From assembly GCF_002407605.1 (NCBI RefSeq), contig NZ_NXGV01000001.1, positions 1,923,913 through 1,987,912 of the forward strand: a stretch of DNA of 64,000 bases, written 5' to 3'. Shown piece by piece: positions 19,990 through 31,760 of the stretch. This DNA comes from Marinobacter sp. ANT_B65. Its GTDB lineage: Bacteria; Pseudomonadota; Gammaproteobacteria; Pseudomonadales; Oleiphilaceae. A program made the translations under genes and the position numbers. Every line of letters begins with the position of its first letter. Within the stretch, counting starts at the first letter, position 1. The notes under the pieces are model-generated. The model saw only the letters and a list, made by a program, of their open reading frames with translations. It ran no database searches and had not been told where the DNA came from.

Positions 19990-20772
19990 TCAGCTCCGCT
20001 CTTCCTTATCCTCCCGGTCATCACGCACACAATCAAAATCCTGTTCATCCAGAACCGGCAATTCTCCATTCTGGTATTCGCTATTCACTTTGCGAAGGGC
20101 CTTGCACATGATCTCGATCCGATCATCCACGGCATGCATATGGTCCAGCAGCGCCCGTACTGAGCGAGCTACCGGATCCGGCATTTCTTCCGTCACGCCA
20201 TAGGCATCGAACCCCATGCGCTCTTCCATGATCTTGCGACGGACATCATCTTCCGCCTTCTGTTTAACGATAACCCGACCGGGAATTCCCACAACTGTCG
20301 CTCCGGCCGGAACCGCCTTGGTCACCACGGAATTCGACCCGATCTTGGCACCCTCACCCACTTCAAAAGGTCCCAGGATTTTTGCACCGGCGCCAACAAC
20401 AACGCCGTCGCCTATTGTGGGGTGGCGCTTACCCTTGTTCCAGCTCGTTCCTCCCAGAGTAACTCCCTGGTAAAGGGTAACATCGTCCCCGATAACCGTT
20501 GTCTCACCAATAACCACACCCATACCGTGGTCAATAAAAAATCGCCGGCCGATCGTTGCGCCTGGGTGTATCTCTATACCGGTAAACCAACGTGCCAGCG
20601 TGGAAATCGTACGCGCCAGCCATTTGAGTCCTGCATTCCACAGCCAGTGAGAAACACGATGTATCAGCAGAGCGTGAAGCCCCGGATAGTTAGTGAGCAC
20701 CTCAAACGTGTTTCTGGCAGCCGGGTCCCGGTGAAAAACACTTTTTACATCTTCACGCAAACGTCTAAACAT
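19990..20772 (-). CDS. cysE: Serine O-acetyltransferase
   Basis: A 260-aa enzyme making O-acetylserine for cysteine synthesis. An alpha-helical N-terminal region ([20 protein letters not shown]) is followed by left-handed beta-helix hexapeptide repeats ([58 protein letters not shown]). The reading frame is open to 20856, but ATG 20772 is preferred: AGGA lies 8 bases upstream and the family begins there. It overlaps the end of trmJ by 8 bases, so the two are probably cotranscribed. Confidence 0.93.
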   Translation of the reverse strand: MFRRLREDVKSVFHRDPAARNTFEVLTNYPGLHALLIHRVSHWLWNAGLKWLARTISTLARWFTGIEIHPGATIGRRFFIDHGMGVVIGETTVIGDDVTLYQGVTLGGTSWNKGKRHPTIGDGVVVGAGAKILGPFEVGEGAKIGSNSVVTKAVPAGATVVGIPGRVIVKQKAEDDVRRKIMEERMGFDAYGVTEEMPDPVARSVRALLDHMHAVDDRIEIMCKALRKVNSEYQNGELPVLDEQDFDCVRDDREDKEERS

Positions 20773-21628
20773 GGCCTTCATCCTGTCCGGTCGACTCAGT
20801 GCCGGCCTTGGTCCGTTTCGTATCGCCCGACACCCCCGCGGCTTTTTGTACCGCACTCAGAATGCCCCGGAGAATATTGATTTCCATCTGGTCAAGCTTT
20901 GCCCGCTGGAACAACCTGCGCAAACGGGACATCAGCTGCCTGGGATTATCACGACGATGAAAGTCCACATCGTGCAACGTCTGTTCAAGGTGACCGAAAA
21001 AGCCTTCAACATCGCCGACTTTGGCGGGAGGAACATCCCAGCCTTCATCGCCGGGCGCCATCATCGGCTTTAAATAGGGGCTACCTTCACCCCCTTCAAG
21101 GTTGCGCAGAAAAAGCATACGCAATTCATAACACATAATCTGAACAGCCATGGCCAGATTAAGCGAGCTGTATTCGGGGTTGGACGGAATATGAATATGG
21201 TAGTGACAACGCTGTAGTTCGTCGTTGCTAAGCCCGTGATTCTCCCGGCCAAATACCAGTGCTACCGGCCCTGCCTGGCAGCTTTCTGCGGCAATGGCAG
21301 CAGCTTCCGGAGGCGGCACAACCGGCCAGGGTATCTTGCGGCCCCGCGCGCTGGTACCCATCACAACCACACAGTCTCCCAGCGCCTCATCCAGTGTCGC
21401 TACAACCTGCGCCCGGTCGAGTATATCGGATGCTCCGGCCGCACGTGCGTATGAAGCTTCATCAGGAAACGAATTCGGATTAACCAGCCAGAGATTGGCA
21501 AGGCCCATATTTTTCATGGCCCGGGCTACGGCACCAATATTGCCTGAGTGAGAAGTCTCAACAAGGACAATCCGGATCTGATCCTGATACGCGTCCGGCC
21601 CTTCCAGTGGCGGAGATGGTTTGTGCAT
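20765..21628 (-). CDS. trmJ: tRNA (cytidine/uridine-2'-O-)-methyltransferase TrmJ
   Basis: A 287-aa SPOUT methyltransferase. It has [49 protein letters not shown] and [18 protein letters not shown], the family motifs that form the knotted SAM site. It modifies position 32 of several tRNAs. ATG 21628 is preferred to an in-frame TTG at 21643. It is divergent from suhB with about 170 bases between. Confidence 0.94.
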   Translation of the reverse strand: MHKPSPPLEGPDAYQDQIRIVLVETSHSGNIGAVARAMKNMGLANLWLVNPNSFPDEASYARAAGASDILDRAQVVATLDEALGDCVVVMGTSARGRKIPWPVVPPPEAAAIAAESCQAGPVALVFGRENHGLSNDELQRCHYHIHIPSNPEYSSLNLAMAVQIMCYELRMLFLRNLEGGEGSPYLKPMMAPGDEGWDVPPAKVGDVEGFFGHLEQTLHDVDFHRRDNPRQLMSRLRRLFQRAKLDQMEINILRGILSAVQKAAGVSGDTKRTKAGTESTGQDEGHV

Positions 21629-21801
21629 TGGCTGCAGGCCCAAAGTTAAAATTTAAGGGCGGCAATGATATCAGAAAGCACTTACTTTCTGCGCCCCCGA
21701 AATCCCCTTATCCGTGCTATTGCTGAGTCAAAAAGCATACAAGAGCGGTGTTCTTTTGCTATCATACCCGCCCTTCACACACCCGGATAACGAACACTCA
21801 G

Positions 21802-22602
21802 ATGGAACCAGCTATCAAAATGGCCCTGCGCGTTGCGCGTCAAGGGTCGGATTACCTGAAAGCCCACTTCGAGCGCCAGGAGCCTACCGGAAAGGACGAC
21901 AGTGAACGTCGCATCCAGTTGGACCGGGTAGAGCAATCCATTTATGACAATTTTGCCGAGCAACTCGGAAAGTCATATAAAGATCACACGATTGCGCCAC
22001 TGAACGAGGCCGACGCCGGTGCCAGCGATAAAAGCTGGCATATTTTCCCGGTTATGGGCCGCGAGAACTTTCTCAGGGGCATTCCCGAGTTTGCTCTTGC
22101 TCTGGCGCAAAAGAAAAATAACCGTACCGAGAGCCTGCTTCTCGTAAACCCGGTTACAGGCGAAGAATATTCTGCCAGCCGTGGACACGGTGCTGCGCTG
22201 AACAGCCGCAGAATTCGCACATCAGAAGTCCGGCACGCTGAAAAAGCGGCCTTCGCAACCAACCTCCTGGATCAGGCACGCAAGAGCGAAAATCCGCTTC
22301 TGTGGGGAGAGATGGCTGCCGTAGTGGCTCAGAACTCTTCCATGTTCCGTACATCCGGCTGCGTGGTTCTGGATATCGCCCGCGTTTCCGCTGGCCTTCT
22401 GGACGCGGCCGTTATCTTCCGGCCGGAAACCGCAGACCTGGATCTTGGCGTAACGCTGGCCATGGAGTCAGGCGCCCTCACCGGCGACTTCTCAGGCAAC
22501 CCGTCGATAGGCAACGCCCGTCAGCTGGTCGTTGCAAACCCGAAGCTGTTCCGGGAAGTCCTGAAAATACTGCAACCGTTCCGTGGCCGTATTCCTGGCT
22601 AG
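21802..22602 (+). CDS. suhB: SuhB-like inositol monophosphatase family protein with lost catalytic metal ligands
   Basis: A 266-aa protein, colinear with SuhB over its whole length: MEPAIKMALRVARQGSDYL, HTIAPLN, NFLRGIPEFALALAQ, ASRGHGAALNSRRIR, SGCVVLDIARVSAGLLDA, SGALTGDF, VVANPKLFREVL. The metal-binding core DPLDGTTNF of active IMPases reads FPVMGRENF, so two ligand aspartates are replaced by Phe and Met. The EESG segment reads LNEADAG and the WD motif is altered. Phosphatase activity is therefore unlikely. SuhB also acts as a Nus-factor partner in rRNA antitermination, a role that does not need catalysis. The start chosen is ATG 21802, which matches the family N-terminus. It ends before a strong bidirectional terminator shared with secF. 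Confidence 0.88.
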   Translation: MEPAIKMALRVARQGSDYLKAHFERQEPTGKDDSERRIQLDRVEQSIYDNFAEQLGKSYKDHTIAPLNEADAGASDKSWHIFPVMGRENFLRGIPEFALALAQKKNNRTESLLLVNPVTGEEYSASRGHGAALNSRRIRTSEVRHAEKAAFATNLLDQARKSENPLLWGEMAAVVAQNSSMFRTSGCVVLDIARVSAGLLDAAVIFRPETADLDLGVTLAMESGALTGDFSGNPSIGNARQLVVANPKLFREVLKILQPFRGRIPG

Positions 22603-22636
22603 ACTGGACACCGGCCCCTGGAGTTAAAATCAGGTT

Positions 22637-22687
22637 CCGGACACAAAAAAACCGCCACTTTTCAGTAGGCGGTTTTTTTGTGTCCGG
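22637..22687. terminator. Bidirectional intrinsic terminator between suhB and secF
   Basis: A perfect 20-bp inverted repeat (22637-22656 and 22668-22687) with an 11-base loop. Each arm contains a GC-rich part next to seven A/T, so a U-tract follows the stem core on either strand. It serves convergent suhB and secF. Confidence 0.95.
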
Positions 22688-22707
22688 GAATCAACTCCTG
22701 CATTGAA

Positions 22708-23661
22708 TTACATGCGATTGAGCCATTCCGGTGGCTGCTCTTCTTCACCATCCTCGCCTGTGCCTTCCTTCGCAGGAACCATAAGATCCTCCCGGGAAAC
22801 GCCCATCACCATCAGGAGATTAGCGGACACATAAATGGATGAGTAGGTACCCACAACCACACCGATTATCAACGCAAGAGCGAAGTTGTTGATAGCCTCA
22901 CCACCAAAGAAGTACAGAGCCAGCAGAACCACCAATGTGGTACCCGACGTATTTATGGTCCGGGCAATGGTCTGATGAATGGACTCATTAATGATATCCC
23001 AGGATTCGCCCACACGCATTTTGCGGAAATTTTCGCGAATGCGGTCAGCCACAACAATAGTGTCGTTCAGGGAATAGCCAATGATAGCGAGCAGTGCGGC
23101 AAGAACCGTCAGGTCGAAGGTCCACTGGAACAGCGCGAAAAGCCCGAGAACAATAATAACGTCGTGTGCCAGAGGCACAACGGACGCAATACCGAACTTG
23201 AACTGAAACCGCATACCCACGTAGATGAGCACAACCACAAGCGCAAGCAAGAGCCCGAGACCACTCTCTTCCTTCAGCTCATCACCAACCTGTGAGCCAA
23301 CGAACTCTGAACTTATCAGCTCCAGCTTGTCACCGCCGGCCTCCAGCGTACGGGTCACTTCTCCTGCAAGCTGGTCGTTACCCGACTCAGACAGACGTAC
23401 AAGCACGATCGTATCCGCACCAAAGTTCTGCACCACAAACTGATCATATCCGGCTTCAGTAAGCGTGGAGCGCACCTGATCCAACTGCGGCGCCTCTGCA
23501 TACTCAAGCTCAACCGATGTACCACCGGTAAAGTCCATGCCAAGATTAAGACCACGAACTCCCAGAAGCACAATAGACGCGACCACCAAGGCAATGGAGA
23601 TTACGGAAGCAAGCTTCCGGAACCCCATAAAATCAAACGGTTTCTTCTGATCATCAGACAT
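22708..23661 (-). CDS. secF: Protein translocase subunit SecF
   Basis: A 317-aa inner membrane protein with the SecF signature GLNLGMDFTGGTSVELEY after the first TM helix, a periplasmic P4 domain, then five TM helices (LGLLLALVVVLIYVGMRFQF, SLNDTIVVADRIRENFRKM, INTSGTTLVVLLALYFF). It joins SecD and YajC to drive late steps of preprotein export with the proton gradient. ATG 23661 overlaps the secD stop by 8 bases; GAGGA lies about 10 bases upstream. Confidence 0.97.
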   Translation of the reverse strand: MSDDQKKPFDFMGFRKLASVISIALVVASIVLLGVRGLNLGMDFTGGTSVELEYAEAPQLDQVRSTLTEAGYDQFVVQNFGADTIVLVRLSESGNDQLAGEVTRTLEAGGDKLELISSEFVGSQVGDELKEESGLGLLLALVVVLIYVGMRFQFKFGIASVVPLAHDVIIVLGLFALFQWTFDLTVLAALLAIIGYSLNDTIVVADRIRENFRKMRVGESWDIINESIHQTIARTINTSGTTLVVLLALYFFGGEAINNFALALIIGVVVGTYSSIYVSANLLMVMGVSREDLMVPAKEGTGEDGEEEQPPEWLNRM

Positions 23662-25528
23662 TGGTGAGCTTTCCTCCGATCGACAGTTTCTCGACCCTGC
23701 GGCCGCCATAAAACATATTGACGACACTCCGACTAACCATCAGCCCGGAGAACATAGACGTCAGAATCCCGATACACAGTGTTACCGCGAAGCCTTTCAC
23801 CGGGCCGGAGCCCATTGCGAAGAGAATGATGGCCACGAGCAAGGTAGTTATATTGGCATCGAAGATCGACACAAACGCACGGGAATAACCAGCATTAATA
23901 GCAAGCTGTGGCGATACGCCCGATTTAAGCTCCTCTTTGATACGCTCAAATATCAGCACGTTAGCATCCACCGCCATACCAACAGTGAGCACTATGCCGG
24001 CAATACCGGGCAGCGTCAGAGTGGCAGAAAGAATAGACATGCAGGCTATGAGAAGCATCAGGTTGATAGTCAGAGCGATATTCGCCACAACTCCGAACCC
24101 GCGGTAATAAACCAGCATATAAAGCAGAACAAGAATAAACCCGAGCGCCACCGACATCATGCCCGCATCAATATTCTTCTGCCCCAGGCTTGGCCCGATG
24201 GTGCGCTCCTGTACAAAGTACATAGGTGCAGCCAGAGCTCCGGCACGCAACAGCAGGGCCAGCTCCGCAGCTTCAGGAATGGAATCAAGACCAGTGATAC
24301 GGAAACTGCTTCCCAGAGCAGACTGAACCGTAGCAAGACTGATAATGCCTTTTTCCACAACCCTCTTCTCTGTATCCACAGGTTCACCGTTCACCATTCT
24401 GGTTTCGGTTTCGGTGCGGAACTCGATAAACAGAACAGCCATGCGTCGACCGATCGCACTACGCGTAGCGCGGTTCATCAGGTCACCACCCACAGAATCC
24501 ATGGTGATACTCACCTGGGGCTGACCATTTTCGTCGAATGCCTGCTGCGCATTGGCTACATTATTACCTGTAGCAATCACATCACGCTCAAGACGGGCTG
24601 TACGCAGCTCTTCATCACGGAAGCTGAACTGCTCGGTATCACTTGCCGAAGCATCCTGGCGGGCTTCCATACGAAATTCGAGGTTCGCCGTGGCACCAAG
24701 AACCCGCTTGGCCTGCGCGGTATCCTGAACACCCGGAAGCTCTACAATAATCCGGTCAGCACCTTGCTGCTGAACCAGCGGTTCCGCAACACCGAGTTCA
24801 TTCACCCGATTCCTGATAGTGGTCAGATTCTGCTCAAGGGCATACTTACGAATGGCATCAACTTCGGCTTCAGACAGGGTGAGAACAATCTGGAACTCAC
24901 CACCACTGGTTCTTTCGTCCAGCAAAAACTCGTTGTACTGGCGCTTGATAAGGCCGAAAGCCTCAGCACGGGACTCCTCATCACGGAAGCTCAGGACGAT
25001 ATCCCGGCTACCATCCACATCACCACCACGGTAGCGGATGCGTTCGTCGCGGAGCTCCCGCTTGATCTGCCCCGAAACCGCTTCGAGTCTCTGGCCAACA
25101 GCCGTATCCATATCCACTTCCAGCAGGAAGTGAACACCACCGCGTAAATCGAGACCAAGCTTCATTGGTCCTGCGCCCACACTCCTCAACCATGCCGGTG
25201 TAGAGGCTGCCATATTAAGGGCGACGAGATAGTCTCTGCCAAGAGCAGCCTGGACAGCAGGACGTGCACGTAACTGGTCATCGGAACTGTTTAGCCGGAT
25301 AAGGGCATCCCGATCCTCAAGCGTACTGCTTTTTATCTCTATGCCATCCGACTCCAGAGCTTTAATGGCTCTTTCGAGTACAGCAGAATCAACTTCAGTG
25401 CTGCTACGGGCACCAGTGATCTGCACAGCGTAATCATCAGGAAACAGGTTGGGCAAAGCGTAGATGAACCCGATCACGATCGCGACCAGGATAATCAGAT
25501 TTTTCCAAAGCGGATACTTGTTCAGCAT
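23654..25528 (-). CDS. secD: Protein translocase subunit SecD
   Basis: A 624-aa protein with one N-terminal TM helix, a large periplasmic region containing MKLGLDLRGGVHFLLEVDMD and TIRNRVNELGVAEPLVQQQG, and a C-terminal five-TM domain (GIAGIVLTVGMAVDANVLIFERIKEEL). It is the partner of SecF in the SecDF-YajC complex. Length matches the gammaproteobacterial family. Confidence 0.97.
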   Translation of the reverse strand: MLNKYPLWKNLIILVAIVIGFIYALPNLFPDDYAVQITGARSSTEVDSAVLERAIKALESDGIEIKSSTLEDRDALIRLNSSDDQLRARPAVQAALGRDYLVALNMAASTPAWLRSVGAGPMKLGLDLRGGVHFLLEVDMDTAVGQRLEAVSGQIKRELRDERIRYRGGDVDGSRDIVLSFRDEESRAEAFGLIKRQYNEFLLDERTSGGEFQIVLTLSEAEVDAIRKYALEQNLTTIRNRVNELGVAEPLVQQQGADRIIVELPGVQDTAQAKRVLGATANLEFRMEARQDASASDTEQFSFRDEELRTARLERDVIATGNNVANAQQAFDENGQPQVSITMDSVGGDLMNRATRSAIGRRMAVLFIEFRTETETRMVNGEPVDTEKRVVEKGIISLATVQSALGSSFRITGLDSIPEAAELALLLRAGALAAPMYFVQERTIGPSLGQKNIDAGMMSVALGFILVLLYMLVYYRGFGVVANIALTINLMLLIACMSILSATLTLPGIAGIVLTVGMAVDANVLIFERIKEELKSGVSPQLAINAGYSRAFVSIFDANITTLLVAIILFAMGSGPVKGFAVTLCIGILTSMFSGLMVSRSVVNMFYGGRRVEKLSIGGKLTNV

Positions 25529-25622
25529 GGGATCCCTTATAGCCCGCCCGGAGGCAGGGCTTGGTGTTTCAGCCTGGAAGGTTCAGGCCGGCGGGTATCA
25601 GGGCCGGCCAGAGAGTCCTTGC

Positions 25623-25988
25623 TCAGATATCTTTGAGCGTACCTTTCGGCAGTGCGGCGGCAACAGCTACTTTTTGTATCTTTACTTCAACATTGTCAGC
25701 AATTTCAACAACGATGAAATCATCAGATACTTTTGTGATCTTTCCGACAATACCACCGGAGGTAACCACTTCATCACCCTTGTTAAGGCCGGACATCAGA
25801 GACTTGTGCTCTTTTGCACGCTTGGACTGCGGACGCCAGATCAGGAAGTAGAAAATCAGAATAAAGCCGGCGAAAAAGATCACCTGGCCCATAACACCCA
25901 TACCACCGGCAGCTCCTGCATCCTGAGCCATTGCCAGTGCAGGCATCATCGCCATAAGGCCGGCCAAAAACAACTTGACTGATTTCAT
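25623..25988 (-). CDS. yajC: SecDF accessory subunit YajC
   Basis: A 121-aa protein with an N-terminal hydrophobic leader ending in ALA, a TM helix (VIFFAGFILIFYFLIWRPQ) and the typical cytoplasmic segment SKRAKEHKSLMSGLNKGDEV..GGIVGKI. It lies between tgt and secD, its conserved place. Confidence 0.95.
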   Translation of the reverse strand: MKSVKLFLAGLMAMMPALAMAQDAGAAGGMGVMGQVIFFAGFILIFYFLIWRPQSKRAKEHKSLMSGLNKGDEVVTSGGIVGKITKVSDDFIVVEIADNVEVKIQKVAVAAALPKGTLKDI

Positions 25989-26017
25989 TAAAACTCTCCG
26001 TTGATTAGTAAAAATAG

Positions 26018-28266
<2,249 letters not shown>

Positions 28267-28307
28267 GGGCCGGGCTGTTCAAGACGCCGCAATATGCGAC
28301 TTTAATA

Positions 28308-28394
28308 TGGTAGCGGCGGGCGGACTCGAACCGCCACTCCGGTTAAGGAAACGGATTTTGAATCCGTCGTGTCTACCAATTTCACCACGCCGCC
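28308..28394 (-). tRNA. tRNA-Leu (anticodon CAA)
   Basis: The minus strand gives an 87-nt class II tRNA. It has acceptor GGCGGCG, D-arm GTGGTGAAATTGGTAGACAC, anticodon arm ACGGATTCAAAATCCGT with CAA, and a long variable arm (TTCCTTAACCGGAGT). T-arm GGCGGTTCGAGTCCGCC and an encoded CCA (rc of 28308-28310) complete it. The first acceptor pair is a G-U. Confidence 0.95.
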
Positions 28395-28477
28395 AATAAA
28401 GAGAGAGGGGGATTATACTTAGCCTGATCGTGAAAGCAATACACAGAGGCCCTGAGTTTTCCCAAAGGCCCCTGATT

Positions 28478-29698
28478 TTATAACCGATCGAATAACGATA
28501 GCTGAGAAACCTGGGCGAACGACAGTTGAGCAGCCTCTAGTACAAAACTCTGAAAGCTGAGATTGCTGATGGCTTCTGCGTAATCCACATCCTGTAACTG
28601 TGAGCGGATTTCGCTGGTATACAGCGATGAATCAGCAAGAAAATCCCTGGTAGAGTCCACAGCATTCATCCTGCCACCGACTTCTGTCTGCTTGAGCAAT
28701 ATGCTCTCCTGGGCATTATCCAGGTTAACCAGAGACTGCGCGATCAAGTCATTATAGGCCGCAAGCCCTTCCGGAGTGCCCTTATCCAGGGAACTGAGCC
28801 CGGAAATCAGGTTTTCTATAGTGCCGAATACCGATTGCCGCTCGTTGATCTTCAGCGTGAATGAATCCCCGGCTCCCGGCGTTATATCTGAAATAGTCGC
28901 CTCAACCCCGGCCACCACGAACGGCTCACCGCTCTCATAAACAGCCGGACTTACGGCTAGCGCATTGCCCTGAGTGTCCTGAGCCTGAATATTACCGGCA
29001 CCATCTACAGTGATCGTAATATCATCGGGGAAGCTGCCACTGTAGGCTGCATTGAGGTCAGCCTCATTGACGACTGAAACACCGGAGATAAACCCACCGG
29101 AAACATTGTTGGTGTACTCCCCGGTGGCCGCTGCCGGAATATTCACAAAAATCCCTTTACCGTTGTCACTGATCGGTACAGTGACCCCATCATCAATCTC
29201 GAGAACTCTCTGACCCTCGTCCCCCATATAGACATACTGACCTTCATCATTCTGCTGAAAAGCCTGCACAGAGCCCTGAAAACCACTGAAAATATACTCG
29301 CCAGAGGCATCCCGGGTATTACCGATATTGGCGAGCTGGCCCAGCCTTTCTTCTATTTCCGAGGAGATCGAGATACGGTCGTTGACAGACAAGGCCGCGT
29401 TCCCGGCCTGAACAGTAAGCTCACGAATTCTCTGAAGGACGTCTATAGAACTTGCCAGAGCGTTCTCTTCCTGGCTGAGCCTGTTGTCGGCGAGATCCAC
29501 ATTGCGCTCATAGGTGCTGATCCGGGTAAGCTCCTGATCAAGCTTCAGAATGCGGGCAGCAGCCACAGGATCATCCGAGGGTTTATTCACCCGCTTACCC
29601 GTGGATATCTGTTCCTGCGTACTGGCCAGATTACTGTTCAGGTCCTGCAAACGGCTGATACCATTAGCAAATATCTGTTGTGATGAAATCCTGATCAT
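28478..29698 (-). CDS. flgL: Flagellar hook-associated protein 3 (FlgL)
   Basis: A 406-aa flagellin-like protein. The N-terminus MIRISSQQIFANGISRLQDL and the C-terminus (LQDVDYAEAISNLSFQSFVLEAAQLSFAQVSQLSLFDRL) form the coiled-coil ends typical of FlgL, which joins hook to filament. The middle is variable. It is the last gene of the flg cluster, 18 bases after flgK. Confidence 0.95.
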   Translation of the reverse strand: MIRISSQQIFANGISRLQDLNSNLASTQEQISTGKRVNKPSDDPVAAARILKLDQELTRISTYERNVDLADNRLSQEENALASSIDVLQRIRELTVQAGNAALSVNDRISISSEIEERLGQLANIGNTRDASGEYIFSGFQGSVQAFQQNDEGQYVYMGDEGQRVLEIDDGVTVPISDNGKGIFVNIPAAATGEYTNNVSGGFISGVSVVNEADLNAAYSGSFPDDITITVDGAGNIQAQDTQGNALAVSPAVYESGEPFVVAGVEATISDITPGAGDSFTLKINERQSVFGTIENLISGLSSLDKGTPEGLAAYNDLIAQSLVNLDNAQESILLKQTEVGGRMNAVDSTRDFLADSSLYTSEIRSQLQDVDYAEAISNLSFQSFVLEAAQLSFAQVSQLSLFDRL

Positions 29699-29716
29699 GT
29701 CACATCACCTCATCTG

Positions 29717-31756
29717 TTACCGGAAAGTCTGCAACAGCGTGTCAAACAAATCCTGGGCTACTGAAATCACCTGCGCCGAGGCATTATAGGCAGCCTGATA
29801 CTGAATCAGCCTGCCGGCTTCTTCATCAAGGTTTACCCCTGAAACCGACTGCTGGGCAGCGGTTGACTGTTCCAGCAGGGTCTGGCTCGCATCCAGATCA
29901 AACTGGCTCTGGCGGGTTTTTACACCTATGTCTTCCACCAGACCGGCATAACCTTCCGTGAAACTCTGGCTATTGCCATTCATGGTATTCGCAGTACCCA
30001 GAGCGGCCAGAAGCTCAGCATTCCGGTTATCCGACACCCCATTGCTGTTATAGGCAATCTCAAAGGTGTCGCCGGTTGCGGGAGTACCGGTCAGTTTGAA
30101 CTGGAACCCCTGGTAGTCATCACCCGCCGCCGGGTCGTCACTGAACACCGTATTGATTTTTCCGGCTTCATAAGGCTGGTTTGCTGAACCCACTGTCGCG
30201 TTCGCCGGCGGTGGGCCGGTGACGGTAAAGGTCATACCTGTCGGGCCGCCCGAAGCAAACGAGATAGTCAAAGGCCCGTTAGCCAGTTCTCCGGAAGTCT
30301 GAAAACCCGGCAGCAAAGAACCCGTGAACGGGCTGCGCACATTCAGCATGGTTCCCTGGTCAATTTCGGCCGTACCAATATTCTGATCACCTGAGGTAGC
30401 TCGTATCGGACTGGCAAAGGCCAGATCTTCTTCGCGGCTCACCTGCAGGGTCATCGATTCGGCAGCATTGCGGCTGGGCTGAATCAGATACGAGTCTCCG
30501 GCGTTAAAGGTTCCGCCTTCAACGCGGATATTGAACCCGGGCATGGTTATCTCGGACTGCACAGGATCTGGCAGCCGGCCCTGATTCACAATCTCCCCGG
30601 AGGCCTCATCAATAAGCTCAAAGCTACTCCCGTCACCGGTGAACTGAAGCCTCCAGCTTCCGGCCGGCAACTCACTGCTATCCGTAATTTCTACCGCCAG
30701 CTGACCATCCCTCGGCAACTGGTTATCGGCGCTGGCTACCACCCGGCCTCTCTGCAGAGCAAGATCGTTCACGTCATTAAAGAATAACCCGCCAAGATCA
30801 CCCTCAAGGTCCATACCGATTTCATGCTGATGGTTAACACTGTCAGCAACCGCGATTGCAATCCTTCCCAACTCATCAAACGCAGGCTGGAGAGCCTCAT
30901 TTTCAAACCGCTTAAGCCCCCCAAGTGTGCCGCCAGTAATCTGTTCATCCACGTTAGTGACGCGGCCACCGGTAGTTAATGTGAACTCCAGGCTCGTGGG
31001 ATCTTCAGCACTGTCCTGGGTGCCCAGCTGAGACGCCTGATCTCCTATTACCAGTGACAATCCGTTGGAAAGCGAAACATTAACCTGACTCCCCTCAGCC
31101 TCAGTCACTCGTATGCTTACGAGTTCAGCAAGCTGACGCAATTTTTCATCGCGCTGATCCAGCAGCTCATTCGGCATCTGGCCCTGAGCCAGCCCCGGAG
31201 ATTCAGAGATTGCAAGGTTCAGACCGGCAATACTATTCAACAGAGCATTGGCATCGCCGACACCCTGCTGCATCTGAGTCTTCACCGACTCGCGCTGCTG
31301 AATTAACTCCTCACTCAGCGCCTGGAAACGGTTTACTACCTGCTCCGCCTCACTCAGCACCAACTGGCGCTGCGGCAACGAAGCAGGATCTTCTGCAGCA
31401 TTCTGCAGACTGGCAAAAAAATTATTTAACGCATTATTCAACCCGGTGGTCTCACCACCCAGCAAGTTGTCCAGACGACTCAGTTCAGCATTCAGGGCTT
31501 CCTGCTCGCCAGACAGGGTACTGTCTTCACGCACCTGCTGTGCAAGGAACTCATCCGCCAGCCTGCGGACATCCACTACACTTACGCCGTTGCCAATCGT
31601 GCCAGCGCCAGTGCGCTGCCCCAACTGAGTTTCAAACACCACTTCCTGCCGGCTGTAGCCCGGCGTATTCGCATTCGTGATGTTGTTGCCGGTAGTATTC
31701 AGAGCACTCTGGTGGCCAATGATACCGGTCAGGCCAATTCCTATAAGTCCTGCCAT
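29717..31756 (-). CDS. flgK: Flagellar hook-associated protein 1 (FlgK)
   Basis: A 679-aa hook-filament junction protein. The N-terminus MAGLIGIGLTGIIGHQSALN and TTGNNITNANTPGYSRQEV is the FlgK rod-type motif. The C-terminus ending DEEAGRLIQYQAAYNASAQV and DLFDTLLQTFR is also typical. ATG 31756 has GGGAG about 8 bases upstream and follows the flgJ stop closely. The central domain is long and acidic. Confidence 0.96.
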   Translation of the reverse strand: MAGLIGIGLTGIIGHQSALNTTGNNITNANTPGYSRQEVVFETQLGQRTGAGTIGNGVSVVDVRRLADEFLAQQVREDSTLSGEQEALNAELSRLDNLLGGETTGLNNALNNFFASLQNAAEDPASLPQRQLVLSEAEQVVNRFQALSEELIQQRESVKTQMQQGVGDANALLNSIAGLNLAISESPGLAQGQMPNELLDQRDEKLRQLAELVSIRVTEAEGSQVNVSLSNGLSLVIGDQASQLGTQDSAEDPTSLEFTLTTGGRVTNVDEQITGGTLGGLKRFENEALQPAFDELGRIAIAVADSVNHQHEIGMDLEGDLGGLFFNDVNDLALQRGRVVASADNQLPRDGQLAVEITDSSELPAGSWRLQFTGDGSSFELIDEASGEIVNQGRLPDPVQSEITMPGFNIRVEGGTFNAGDSYLIQPSRNAAESMTLQVSREEDLAFASPIRATSGDQNIGTAEIDQGTMLNVRSPFTGSLLPGFQTSGELANGPLTISFASGGPTGMTFTVTGPPPANATVGSANQPYEAGKINTVFSDDPAAGDDYQGFQFKLTGTPATGDTFEIAYNSNGVSDNRNAELLAALGTANTMNGNSQSFTEGYAGLVEDIGVKTRQSQFDLDASQTLLEQSTAAQQSVSGVNLDEEAGRLIQYQAAYNASAQVISVAQDLFDTLLQTFR

Positions 31757-31760
31757 AATT

